Shown: piece by piece, positions 45,381 through 53,458 of the stretch
Layout: the number at the start of each line of letters is the position of its first letter
Position numbering within the stretch: the stretch's first letter is position 1
NCBI RefSeq assembly: GCF_040412085.2
Contig: NZ_CP115920.1
Coordinates: forward strand, 1,798,001 to 1,862,000
Origin: Vibrio sp. CB1-14
GTDB lineage: Bacteria > Pseudomonadota > Gammaproteobacteria > Enterobacterales > Vibrionaceae
Length of the DNA: 64,000 bases
Direction: 5' to 3'
The notes under the pieces: model-generated
Databases searched by the model: none
What the model saw: the letters and a program-made list of their open reading frames with translations, nothing else
Told to the model about the DNA's origin: nothing
Made by a program: the position numbers and the translations under genes

Positions 45381-45536
45381 GTGAAGTCACTACTTATCGC
45401 TGTAGGTCTGATGTTGGCAACATTTTCCAGCTTAGCGGAAAATGGTGGAGCACCTGGCACAATTTGTCAGTTGGAGTCTGGGCAAGTAATAACCACAAAC
45501 CTTACTACGTGTTCTAAGAACACCAAGAAGCTTTAA
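45381..45536 (+). CDS. Tiny secreted two-cysteine protein
   Basis: A 51-residue frame with GTG start and AAGGAGAGG just upstream. It has a clear signal peptide (KSLLIAVGLMLATFSSLAEN) and a short mature part containing two cysteines 15 residues apart (Cys29 and Cys44), which could form one disulfide. The end is basic (SKNTKKL). A terminator follows within 15 bp. No family is recognised; the gene signals are good although the frame is short. Confidence 0.6.
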   Translation: MKSLLIAVGLMLATFSSLAENGGAPGTICQLESGQVITTNLTTCSKNTKKL

Positions 45537-45548
45537 CCAACATATAAA

Positions 45549-45576
45549 AGGTAACCAACGCCAGCGTTGGTTACCT
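45549..45576. terminator. Bidirectional terminator
   Basis: AGGTAACCAACG (45549-45560) pairs perfectly with CGTTGGTTACCT (45565-45576), loop CCAG. On the minus strand it continues into TTTTAT, serving the GlsB-like gene; it also follows the tiny secreted protein gene. Confidence 0.85.
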
Positions 45577-45606
45577 CGTTAGTATTTGATATCCGTTTTT
45601 GTCGGT

Positions 45607-45858
45607 TTAGTTTTTAAGGAAGCGGTTGTATACGAACAGTAGGATGAACGCACCGAGCGTCGCTGTAATTATACTGCCGATGTTTACTCCACTTGCACCG
45701 CCAAATCCCAAAAAACCACCGATAAACCCGCCTACAAACGCGCCAGCAATTCCGAGGAGCATTGTTTTTATCCAACCACCACCGTCATTCCCTGGCATCA
45801 GCCATTTCGCTAAAGCACCTGCAATAAGCCCGAGAATAATCCACGAGAAAATGCCCAT
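45607..45858 (-). CDS. GlsB/YeaQ/YmgE family stress-response membrane protein
   Basis: 83-residue inner-membrane protein with three hydrophobic segments and the family signature MGIFSWIILGLIAGALAKWL, MPGNDGGGWIKTMLLGIAGA and GGFIGGFLGFGG. The role is general stress response; the mechanism is unknown. ATG 45858 has a perfect AAGGAGG six bases upstream; the longer frame to 45960 is not needed. Confidence 0.9.
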   Translation of the reverse strand: MGIFSWIILGLIAGALAKWLMPGNDGGGWIKTMLLGIAGAFVGGFIGGFLGFGGASGVNIGSIITATLGAFILLFVYNRFLKN

Positions 45859-46041
45859 GTGTACCTCCTTTGAAGTGAGAATTTTCTTAAGCATAGACGA
45901 TCGGTAGATTTTCAACGGTTGGCTATTGGTTGCAGACGGTGATCTTATAGACAATCTCAATTTAGAGATGGTGGGCAGTAAGCGATAGTGTTCTATTATT
46001 AGGGAACGAATAAAAAACTTAGCACCATCAAGGAGTTTTGA

Positions 46042-47745
46042 ATGTGTGTTTCCTTTTCCTCGGTTATTTCTGCCTCGTCTTTACAGAGCAGATGGTCAGC
46101 CATTTTTCTATCGCTATTTTTGCTTTGTTTTAGTGGAGCTCTCTTTGCAGAGAGTGAATCGGCGCAAACAACATCTCCCGCGGCAACGAGAGCGGAAGCC
46201 GCTCTAACACGTGTCAACGGCGAAATTCGTGATTTATCTGAGCAATTAAAAGTCACAACTGGCGATCAAAAAGATGCCATTCAGTTTCGTTTGTTTAACA
46301 AGAACAATGAGTTGCGTGAAGTAATAGGCAATGCCATTGATGCAGGATCACTTCCCAAAGAGATGTTGATTGAGCAAGTGAGAGTCCAACAGCAATATAC
46401 TATTGGGGCAAAAGAGTACCTTGAGAAGAAAATCGACGCCGTCTCTGAGGAGTTTAACGGAGCGAAAGAGGAGAATAAGCTTTCAATTTTGAATTCCTAC
46501 AGTGAGCTTCAAGACTATTTGAATTCAAGCTACGATGCTAGCTGGCAAAATTTGGAGTGGCTCGACAAACTGGATGTGCGAGACGAAGAGGCGGAAGCAG
46601 AGTTTAAGCTTCTAATTGGCAATAAATTACGCCTAACCTCGGCGTCAATTGAATATTTTGGTCAACAAGCCACAGCGATCAGCGCGCAAATTGCTTCCGC
46701 ACCAGAAGCGGATAAAGCGGGTTTACAAACCAGCCAGCTCATTTTAAAGCAACGTTTGAACATTGAGACTAAAAGCCTACGAAATCTTATTGTACTTGGA
46801 GATGCAGTCGGGATAGACACATCAGAATATAAGCGCCAAGTCTTTTCGATAACGGGGAACATTACCCAAGACATTCTCGATGGAAAAGTGATGCTGTCAC
46901 TCATTAGCCATTGGTGGAGTCAGGCGGTAGATTGGCTTGCTGACAATGCGCCGCAACAGTTATTCCAAGTGTTGATTTTCCTATTAATCCTGTTTGTAAC
47001 TCGCGCTATCGTTAAACTAGTGAGGAAAGTGGTTTCTAAAGCGGTGATCAATAAAAACCTCAAACTGTCCCACCTAATGCAGAACTTCTTTGTATCGATG
47101 TCAGGCAATATTGTCTGGGTGATCGGTATTATGGTTGGCTTGTCTCAGATTGGCTTAAACCTTGCGCCTATCCTAACCGGTTTCGGTATTGCGGGTGTAA
47201 TCATCGGTTTCGCATTGCAAGATACACTGTCAAACTTTGCCGCTGGGATGATGCTACTTATTTATCGTCCGTTTGATGTTGGTGACTTTGTATTTGCAGG
47301 AGGTGTAGACGGCAAAGTAAGCCACATGAGTCTGGTGAATACCACGATTCGAACGTTTGATAACCAAATTATCATAGTGCCGAATAGCAAGATTTGGGGC
47401 GATGTGATAAAGAACGTGACCCATGAGCGCACACGACGAGTCGATATGGTTTTTGGTATCGGTTATGGGGATGACTTGCTAAAAGCAGAAGCGGTTCTGA
47501 CTGAGATTGTTCAGGCTCATCCTGCGACACTTAAATCACCGGAACCAATGATTAAGGTGCACACGCTGAATACTTCATCTGTCGATTTTATTGTCCGACC
47601 TTGGGTAAAAACAGACGATTATTGGGATGTGTATTGGGACATTACTAAGGAAGTGAAGCTTCGTTTTGATAAAGAAGGTATTTCGATCCCATTCCCACAA
47701 CAAGATGTGCATTTGCATATGATTAAAGACAAGCTAACGGATTGA
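46042..47745 (+). CDS. Mechanosensitive channel of the MscS family, second paralogue
   Basis: 567 residues with the same design as the protein at 9851-11518: signal sequence ending GALFAES, a long charged helical domain (about 40-290), a membrane segment (QLFQVLIFLLILFVTRAIV), then the MscS core. The core reads PILTGFGIAGVIIGFALQDT, LLIYRPFDVGDFVFAGGVDG and VPNSKIWGDVIKNVTHERTR. The two paralogues match almost word for word in the core and C-terminus (SPEPMI.VHTLN.SSVDFIVR) and much less in the N-terminal domain, so sensing or partner contacts may differ. CAAGGAG precedes the ATG. Confidence 0.89.
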   Translation: MCVSFSSVISASSLQSRWSAIFLSLFLLCFSGALFAESESAQTTSPAATRAEAALTRVNGEIRDLSEQLKVTTGDQKDAIQFRLFNKNNELREVIGNAIDAGSLPKEMLIEQVRVQQQYTIGAKEYLEKKIDAVSEEFNGAKEENKLSILNSYSELQDYLNSSYDASWQNLEWLDKLDVRDEEAEAEFKLLIGNKLRLTSASIEYFGQQATAISAQIASAPEADKAGLQTSQLILKQRLNIETKSLRNLIVLGDAVGIDTSEYKRQVFSITGNITQDILDGKVMLSLISHWWSQAVDWLADNAPQQLFQVLIFLLILFVTRAIVKLVRKVVSKAVINKNLKLSHLMQNFFVSMSGNIVWVIGIMVGLSQIGLNLAPILTGFGIAGVIIGFALQDTLSNFAAGMMLLIYRPFDVGDFVFAGGVDGKVSHMSLVNTTIRTFDNQIIIVPNSKIWGDVIKNVTHERTRRVDMVFGIGYGDDLLKAEAVLTEIVQAHPATLKSPEPMIKVHTLNTSSVDFIVRPWVKTDDYWDVYWDITKEVKLRFDKEGISIPFPQQDVHLHMIKDKLTD

Positions 47746-47805
47746 TAAGCTGAGTTTAGTATTTTCACTCACACAGTGAATTGCGATTGTATTCACAAAA
47801 CTTCT

Positions 47806-47867
47806 AGCCCAAGAGAGCTGCTAAAGTGCGACCATAACGGTTGGATGTTTAGCTCGTCTCTTGGGCT
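47806..47867 (+). other. Long hairpin, possible terminator or structured RNA
   Basis: AGCCCAAGAGA (47806-47816) pairs perfectly with TCTCTTGGGCT (47857-47867), extended by GCTAAA/TTTAGC, around a loop of about 30 bases containing ACCATAACGGTTGG. TTTATTCATT follows. It lies 60 bp after the MscS gene and may end its transcript. Confidence 0.4.
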
Positions 47868-47923
47868 TTATTCATTCTTAATGTATTGAATGAATTAAAT
47901 TTTCAATAGAAAGGAATCATATT

Positions 47924-48211
47924 ATGTTAGGTAAACATCAGGAACCCTATAGCGCTTTTTATCGCTCCACTCACGACAACAAACATCTCGATACTAGAAC
48001 GGAGCTTTTGGTTGGGCTATCCGCCGCAATGGGCATGAACTGTTTGCCTTGTACTCGTTACTATTTACATGAGGCAAAGAAAGCAGGGATTACCAAAGGT
48101 GAGATTTCGGATGTAACAGCGAAAGTGATGGCCGTCGCTGCTGGTCAGAAGAAATTGCAAATGCAAGAAGTACTGACGAAGTACAACATTTCACTAGATG
48201 ACTATGATTAA
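47924..48211 (+). CDS. Carboxymuconolactone decarboxylase / AhpD-like protein
   Basis: 95-residue protein of the CMD family with the AhpD-type redox centre NCLPCTRYYLHEAKKAGIT (CxxC...H, Cys42 and Cys45). Helices on either side are typical (TRTELLVGLSAAMGM, TKGEISDVTAKVMAVAAGQK). This points to peroxidase or thiol-redox activity rather than decarboxylation. Its partner reductase is not adjacent. AAAGGA precedes the ATG. Confidence 0.83.
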   Translation: MLGKHQEPYSAFYRSTHDNKHLDTRTELLVGLSAAMGMNCLPCTRYYLHEAKKAGITKGEISDVTAKVMAVAAGQKKLQMQEVLTKYNISLDDYD

Positions 48212-48262
48212 AGTTCTCAACCGATTGTCGGTTGGGCTTCTGATGCACAAATGGAGTTGATG

Positions 48263-48889
48263 ATGTTCCCTATAGAAGTCTTTATTGCGTATACCACCGC
48301 ATGTGTGTTGCTGGTGTTATCTCCTGGTCCAGACAACTTGCTTGCTATAGGCAGGGGACTCAGTCAAGGCAAGCTTGCGGCTTTGGTGTCTGGCCTTGCT
48401 TCTGGTTGTGGGATCTTGTTTCATGTGATGTCGGCAACATTTGGGCTGACCTTACTTATTTAAACGTCGGAGTTGGTCTTTTACGCTGTGAAACTGATTG
48501 GCGCAACGTACCTGATTTGGTTAGGAATAAAGGTGCTTAGATTGCGAAGTTTATTTACTCTAGAACCGGCCAAGCCAACACCGTTAAAATCCATTTTCTC
48601 GACTGGTTTTCTATCGGCAGCACTCAATCCAAAGCCAGGCTTATTTGTACTCGCGTTTGTGCCTCAGTTTGTAAATCCATTGCTGGGTTCAGTGACATGG
48701 CAAATGGTCGTTTATGGCTGCTGGTTCGCATTACTTACCTCGGTCGGCTTTGCTTTGATGGGTGTATTTGCATCCCGTTTGGTAACTTGGCTCAAGAATA
48801 AACCTAAGGTGGTGTCTGGGCTTAATGTCGGCGCTGGCCTTACTTTTCTTGGTTCAGGGTTCGCCATAGCACTGATGCGTCAGAGGTAA
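48263..48889 (+). pseudogene. LysE-family exporter interrupted by one in-frame stop
   Basis: The N-terminal part MFPIEVFIAYTTACVLLVLS and PGPDNLLAIGRGLSQGKLAA is a normal LysE/RhtB opening. After GLTLLI a TAA (48461-48463) interrupts, and the same frame continues TSELVFYAVKLIGATYLIWL to a normal C-terminus (FVPQFVNPLLGSVTWQMV onward). Relatives usually have a codon such as Gln at this place, and CAA to TAA is a single change. No frameshift is needed. ATG 48263 has TGGAG six bases upstream. The gene is probably inactive unless the stop is suppressed or is a sequencing error. Confidence 0.82.
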
Positions 48890-48972
48890 TGCTAGGTGGT
48901 ACTGGTTCCATTTCTTGGTTACTATCTAATGAATTCATTACGTTAAAGTTAATTCATTAATAGGGACTTGGT

Positions 48973-49269
48973 ATGATACGTCACATATTACTCATCCAAT
49001 TCAAATCCACGGCGACGGAAGCTGACGTTGAGGCACTTATGTCATTATTTGAGGCAATACCATCAAAAGTTGACGGAGTAGAAGCGGTGGAGTGGGGCAT
49101 CAACGATAGCCTTGAAGGAAAAAATAAACAGTATACTCACTCTGTGTTGATGACGTTTCGCGATGAGCAAGGCCGTCAAAACTACTTACCGCACCCAGAG
49201 CATGACGCGCTCAAAGCCGTGTTTCGACCACTACTCGAAGACATTATTGTCTTTGACTACTCTCTTTAA
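48973..49269 (+). CDS. Dabb-family (stress-responsive A/B barrel) protein
   Basis: 98-residue dimeric alpha/beta barrel protein. Hallmarks: MIRHILLIQFKSTATEADVE at the start, VEAVEWGINDSLEGKNKQYT, HSVLMTFRDEQGRQNYLPHP and EHDALKAVF. Members range from stress proteins to small enzymes; this one has no assigned role. It lies seven bases before arfB. Confidence 0.87.
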   Translation: MIRHILLIQFKSTATEADVEALMSLFEAIPSKVDGVEAVEWGINDSLEGKNKQYTHSVLMTFRDEQGRQNYLPHPEHDALKAVFRPLLEDIIVFDYSL

Positions 49270-49275
49270 ACTATC

Positions 49276-49686
49276 ATGTTACATATTTCAAATACCGTTA
49301 CGATTGCCGATTGGGAGATTGAGCTCACAGCCATTCGCTCTATGGGCGCTGGTGGTCAAAAGGTTAATAAAACCAGCTCTGCGATACACCTGCGCTTCGA
49401 CATTAAACGTTCTACATTGCCTGACTTTTACAAAGAAAGACTCCTGTCGTTAACCGATTCGAGGATTACAAAAGAAGGCGTCATCATCATAAAGGCTCAA
49501 CAATTTAGAACACAGGAGCAGAATCGTGAAGATGCTCTCGAGCGGCTCAAGAAAATAATACTTTCTGCGACAGTCGTTCAAAAAGCGCGGAGAGCGACTA
49601 AGCCGACAAGAGCATCCCAAAAGCGACGTGTTGATAGCAAAAAGCGTAAGAGCCAAACAAAATCGCTTCGAGGAAGAGTACAGTAA
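49276..49686 (+). CDS. arfB: Alternative ribosome-rescue factor ArfB
   Basis: Peptidyl-tRNA hydrolase that releases ribosomes stalled on non-stop mRNA. The catalytic GGQ motif is at residues 26-28 in RSMGAGGQKVNKTSSAIHLR. A long basic C-terminal tail (KARRATKPTRASQKRRVDSK and onward) would enter the empty mRNA channel, as in E. coli YaeJ. Length 136 fits. It is directly downstream of the Dabb gene. Confidence 0.93.
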   Translation: MLHISNTVTIADWEIELTAIRSMGAGGQKVNKTSSAIHLRFDIKRSTLPDFYKERLLSLTDSRITKEGVIIIKAQQFRTQEQNREDALERLKKIILSATVVQKARRATKPTRASQKRRVDSKKRKSQTKSLRGRVQ

Positions 49687-49885
49687 ATTCAATGTTGTAA
49701 CCCTCCTTATCCCTGCCTAGGTGTATTTAAGACTTACAATACTTTCAACGATTGTATGCTGGTCTAGTTTTGAGATCTAAACCTCACAAAGCATAGCAAA
49801 GGCTGTTAATTTTCAACGAGATATGGATTTCATGATACGGGGTCGTATATTGTTAGCTTGAAGCTAGTAACCGAAGGAAAGATAG

Positions 49886-50341
49886 TTGGATATTGTTAAG
49901 GACGATTTGCAAAGCCACCAAATTAAAGCTCTACTTCAAGAGCACTTAGATGATATGTATGCCACGTCACCGGCGGAAAGTGTTCACGCTCTTGATATAG
50001 AGGCTCTACGCCAATCTAACGTAGAATTTTGGACGGCGTGGAACGAGCAAGAGTTGTTAGGGTGTATTGCGTTGAAAGCTTTGGACAGTGAGCACGCGGA
50101 AATTAAGTCGATGCGCACTGCTCATAATGCGAGAGGCAAAGGGGTGGCGAAAACACTGCTCAATCATCTTGTGAGTCAGGCATCTGCGCGGGGTTTTTCT
50201 CGTTTAAGCTTAGAAACGGGCACAGAGGACTACTTTACAGCGGCTCGCACACTTTACTCCGGCCATGGTTTTGTTGAATGCGACCCTTTTGCTGATTACG
50301 TGCTCGATCCCAATAGTGTGTTCATGACCAAACAGCTTTAG
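49886..50341 (+). CDS. GNAT-family N-acetyltransferase
   Basis: 151-residue acetyltransferase. CoA motif MRTAHNARGKGVAKTLLNHL, second motif LETGTEDYFTAARTLYSGHG, and the end FADYVLDPNSVFMTKQL are typical of a short amino-acid acetyltransferase group. The start is TTG with GAAGGAAAG upstream. A membrane protein gene follows eight bases later. Confidence 0.87.
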   Translation: MDIVKDDLQSHQIKALLQEHLDDMYATSPAESVHALDIEALRQSNVEFWTAWNEQELLGCIALKALDSEHAEIKSMRTAHNARGKGVAKTLLNHLVSQASARGFSRLSLETGTEDYFTAARTLYSGHGFVECDPFADYVLDPNSVFMTKQL

Positions 50342-50349
50342 GAGAAACG

Positions 50350-50700
50350 ATGCTCAACCTAATTTGTCTTATAGTCGTTGCTAATATCGTTGCTGCGTTA
50401 GCTGTCTTTGGGCTAGGTTTGTTTATCCCGTTTTTTAAAGTCACCAACTTGATGGATGGGGCGTTTTTTAATGCCGCTTCAATATGGTGTGTCACCGCTC
50501 TCGTTTGGGATGGTGGAAAGGTCAGTCGTACTTACGATGTAGACATAGTAACGCATAAAATGAAGGGCATGGTCACTGGGCATGACTTGCAAGGCGAAAA
50601 GCACCAGCACTATCGTCAAAATTACAGCTTTGGTTTATCGCTGTTTATTGCAGGTGGGATGCCAATGTTGATGGCGATTGCACTGTCGATTTTTTCTTAG
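50350..50700 (+). CDS. Small membrane protein of unknown function
   Basis: 116 residues with hydrophobic segments at about 1-30 and 93-114 and a weaker one near 40-55 (NAASIWCVTALVWDGG). The soluble middle is polar (VTGHDLQGEKHQHYRQNYSF). AGGAG lies five bases before the ATG. It is likely co-transcribed with the GNAT gene. No family is recognised. Confidence 0.65.
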   Translation: MLNLICLIVVANIVAALAVFGLGLFIPFFKVTNLMDGAFFNAASIWCVTALVWDGGKVSRTYDVDIVTHKMKGMVTGHDLQGEKHQHYRQNYSFGLSLFIAGGMPMLMAIALSIFS

Positions 50701-50722
50701 TTCAATTTGTTTACAGGAAAAG

Positions 50723-50750
50723 AACCAGTGATGCCTGCACATCACTGGTT
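50723..50750. terminator. Bidirectional terminator
   Basis: AACCAGTGATG (50723-50733) pairs with CATCACTGGTT (50740-50750). On the minus strand it continues CTTTTCCTG. It separates the membrane protein gene from the convergent cupin operon. Confidence 0.78.
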
Positions 50751-50763
50751 AACCATGTTTATC

Positions 50764-52026
50764 TTAATCAATCTCACTTCCATGGCGCTCACGCCATTCT
50801 TGCCACATACGCGCTTTAAACTCTAAGAAACCCATATCGCTGTTAGGCGCAAACTGCTCGATGGTGCGTTTTTCTGGGTTAAGGTAATCAAAATACTCGT
50901 AATGCTGAGTATTATCACGATTGTACTGGTAGCATTGAATAGTAATGCAAGCTTTACCATCGCTCGCTTTGTTTTTAAGTTGGTGAATTTGGTTTAGACC
51001 CGGTGATAGCCAAGTGACTTCGCCTTGTTTAAACACTTGAGTGGCAAACGGTGTCGGATCGTCGTGAAATTTAGACAGCATCGCAAATAATTTCACTGTT
51101 ATTTCACCAGACAGCACCCTGATAATGGCATTAGCATCACCGTGGTTGTGGATAGGAGAGTAATGCTCGCTTGGCCATATCTCCATAACGAAAGGGATAC
51201 CCGGTGATTCTCCGAGGTTTACCCCCATTGTGATTCGCAAATAGGTTTCTTCCGGTGCATCGGAGCCAAACTCGTTTGCCTTGGCTTTTAGCGTTTGATA
51301 ACACCATCCATTGACGTCATTGATACTCTCGTTAATAGCCTGCTCAAACTGCGGGAAGGCTTGTGTATTGAGGGTAAATTGCTTACCTGAGATGTTGGCG
51401 TACAGCTGCTGACAGGCTGGGGTTAAGTTCTCTGCAACGGTTTTGTGCTGGAAGGCGATGTCATCCATACTGATATCGTCTGTTTTGGCGACAAACAGCG
51501 GAGGCTCGATGGTTACGGGGTCAATGAGAACCTTATCGGTAAGGCGGTTATCTGAAGCCAGAATATCGACGTCTTTCACTTCTTTAAGCCAGCTTTCAGC
51601 TTCGCTATCAATATCATTGGCACGAAGATATTGTTCATCTTGTTTAAGCCCGTATTCCAACAAGACGGTATTACCGCGTATCTCACCTTTACCATAGCGA
51701 ACGACGGCGTTGTTACCATCGATACTGAGCCAATATTGACATTGCGGATCGCGATCGATGCCATGATGATTCGCAGCCAGTATTACCCAATCTCCAGAAC
51801 CATCTAACCCTTGTATCGTTGTCGAAATACTGGTTACAGAGAGCTTCATTGCTCGCTTTCCTTCACCAAAGCAAAATTCTAAGAAGTTGAGTTCACAATC
51901 AGTACTCGCCGCTACGGCGACAACACCTTGCCCTCTGACAATGAGTTCCTTTTCTAGCTTTTTGGTGTGGCTAAAATCGGTACTACTGGCTAAGGATGGG
52001 TTATTGGTTTTTGTCTTGTCAGTCAT
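50764..52026 (-). CDS. Cysteine-dioxygenase-like cupin with a novel N-terminal domain
   Basis: 420 residues, probably cytoplasmic. Residues 230-420 form a cysteine-dioxygenase-type cupin: MEIWPSEHYSPIHNHGDANA, IIRVLSGEITVKLF and WLSPGLNQIHQL supply a three-His iron site (H293, H295, H348). The first 130 residues contain a separate beta-rich region with repeated GDWVILAANHHG and QYWLSIDGNNAVVRYGKGEI segments, reminiscent of farnesoic-acid methyltransferase-type sugar-binding domains; this is uncertain. The start ATG 52026 has AAGGAA before it and overlaps the preceding gene's stop by eight bases. It is the last gene of a four-gene operon. Confidence 0.72.
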   Translation of the reverse strand: MTDKTKTNNPSLASSTDFSHTKKLEKELIVRGQGVVAVAASTDCELNFLEFCFGEGKRAMKLSVTSISTTIQGLDGSGDWVILAANHHGIDRDPQCQYWLSIDGNNAVVRYGKGEIRGNTVLLEYGLKQDEQYLRANDIDSEAESWLKEVKDVDILASDNRLTDKVLIDPVTIEPPLFVAKTDDISMDDIAFQHKTVAENLTPACQQLYANISGKQFTLNTQAFPQFEQAINESINDVNGWCYQTLKAKANEFGSDAPEETYLRITMGVNLGESPGIPFVMEIWPSEHYSPIHNHGDANAIIRVLSGEITVKLFAMLSKFHDDPTPFATQVFKQGEVTWLSPGLNQIHQLKNKASDGKACITIQCYQYNRDNTQHYEYFDYLNPEKRTIEQFAPNSDMGFLEFKARMWQEWRERHGSEID

Positions 52027-53458
52027 TGTCATTTCCTTTTGAATTAGTGTCGTCATAGGCTCGAGTAGCGAGGATCCAGCTAAAATCAGCTCCAGCTCTT
52101 TGTGCACCTTGGTGGCAGTTCATACAGCTATCGTATTGGTGATACGTCTCCATAGTAATGTTGGCCAATTGGCACTCAGGAAATGGCATGCCGCCCGCTT
52201 GAACGGGTGTACCGTCTTCACATCCAAAGTCTCCATCGGTGGGTGTTTTGGCAGAAATAGAGGGTAATTGAGGCCATTGTGAACCAATTAGTTGATAATG
52301 CTCCCAAACGGTGCCTTTTAGCAGGTTGCGGTATCGAGTATTCATATCAGTGGTCGAATAGCCAAGCTTGTTAGGGTCTTCGCGCAAAGGAGTATCAGGA
52401 ATTTGGCTAAGGCGAACCACATTGATGGGTGTCGTATTAGAAAAGTCTCCAGGTTCTGGTACTCGGCTTGCTCCGGGGTGTTGCGCGGGATTGGCTCTTA
52501 AAACTGAGGCTTCACGCTGATACAAGGTAGGGTCGTAGTAGGATGGCGTCATCTCTGCGGGTGTGGACGGGTCTTCGCCTAGGTTATCGACTTGTTCGAA
52601 GGTCGCCCAGACCCATTGTGGGAAGTTGGGCGTCTTCTGGGCGATATGAAAACCAACAAGACCAACCTTGGTCGTAGTACAATCACAGCGCATCATCGCA
52701 TTTTTATCGTCATCACAGGTACCTGGTACGGATACGACAGCGTTATCAAGCGTAAAGAAACGAGAATGGAACTTCGGGTTTACTTTGCTGAGATCGCGCC
52801 ATGCGGCTTTGACCTCTATAACACCCTCTTTATCCTTTCCGTTACCTGATGGCATGATGATGGCCTCGTTAGGCCACTCGCTACGATTGTAATAGCCGTT
52901 TTCTCGAATAAAGTCGTATTCAACTTTGTTTACTCTTACTTCGTAGCGGGTAAATAGACCAGTTTGATCGACCAAAGGCCCTCCAAAGGCTTGGTCTAAC
53001 TCATCTGCAACCGTACTGAATTTGGAACCGCTAACCAAAACCGGTTGTCCTTCGTAATCTCCACTTTTGCAAATAGCCGTACCATTGCGAGCTGTCCACG
53101 CTACGGGCTTATCACCATTTTGTGGAAATAGGTTAAATGCGGATTTCCACCCAAGCCATACGGGAAGCTTCCCATCAGAGTAATGACCAAAAACGGCCGT
53201 ATTGTTGGGTTCAAATGGTTCACCATGGGAGTTGGCTTTCGATGGCCACATTAACGCAATAAAGTTTTGCCAGTTGAAGTAGTCGAAGAATGGTCTCTTG
53301 ACGACACCAGAAGCGGCAAAAGGTTGCGAGGGCACTTCGGCAAGCAAGTGCCCAGAGAGTTTGGGTTCAAGATGGTGGTATAGCTCGTCCTGACTCTCTG
53401 CAAGTGCTTGACTTGCACACAATGTAAAGAGAGTTAATGCAATAAGGTTCGCTTTCAT
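52019..53458 (-). CDS. Exported mono-haem (CxxCH) protein B of the nucleoside-hydrolase operon
   Basis: 479 residues with a signal peptide ending SQALAES. The body contains WQNFIALMWPSKANSHGEPF, VIEVKAAWRDLSKVNPKF and LVGFHIAQKTPNFPQWVWAT. One haem-attachment motif, CMNCH, lies at about 445-449 close to the C-terminus. Six additional cysteines may form disulfides. Similar secreted proteins with a single terminal SCMxCH exist in other proteobacteria without assigned function, to my knowledge. It overlaps both neighbours by 1-8 bases. It is probably periplasmic. Confidence 0.7.
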   Translation of the reverse strand: MKANLIALTLFTLCASQALAESQDELYHHLEPKLSGHLLAEVPSQPFAASGVVKRPFFDYFNWQNFIALMWPSKANSHGEPFEPNNTAVFGHYSDGKLPVWLGWKSAFNLFPQNGDKPVAWTARNGTAICKSGDYEGQPVLVSGSKFSTVADELDQAFGGPLVDQTGLFTRYEVRVNKVEYDFIRENGYYNRSEWPNEAIIMPSGNGKDKEGVIEVKAAWRDLSKVNPKFHSRFFTLDNAVVSVPGTCDDDKNAMMRCDCTTTKVGLVGFHIAQKTPNFPQWVWATFEQVDNLGEDPSTPAEMTPSYYDPTLYQREASVLRANPAQHPGASRVPEPGDFSNTTPINVVRLSQIPDTPLREDPNKLGYSTTDMNTRYRNLLKGTVWEHYQLIGSQWPQLPSISAKTPTDGDFGCEDGTPVQAGGMPFPECQLANITMETYHQYDSCMNCHQGAQRAGADFSWILATRAYDDTNSKGNDND

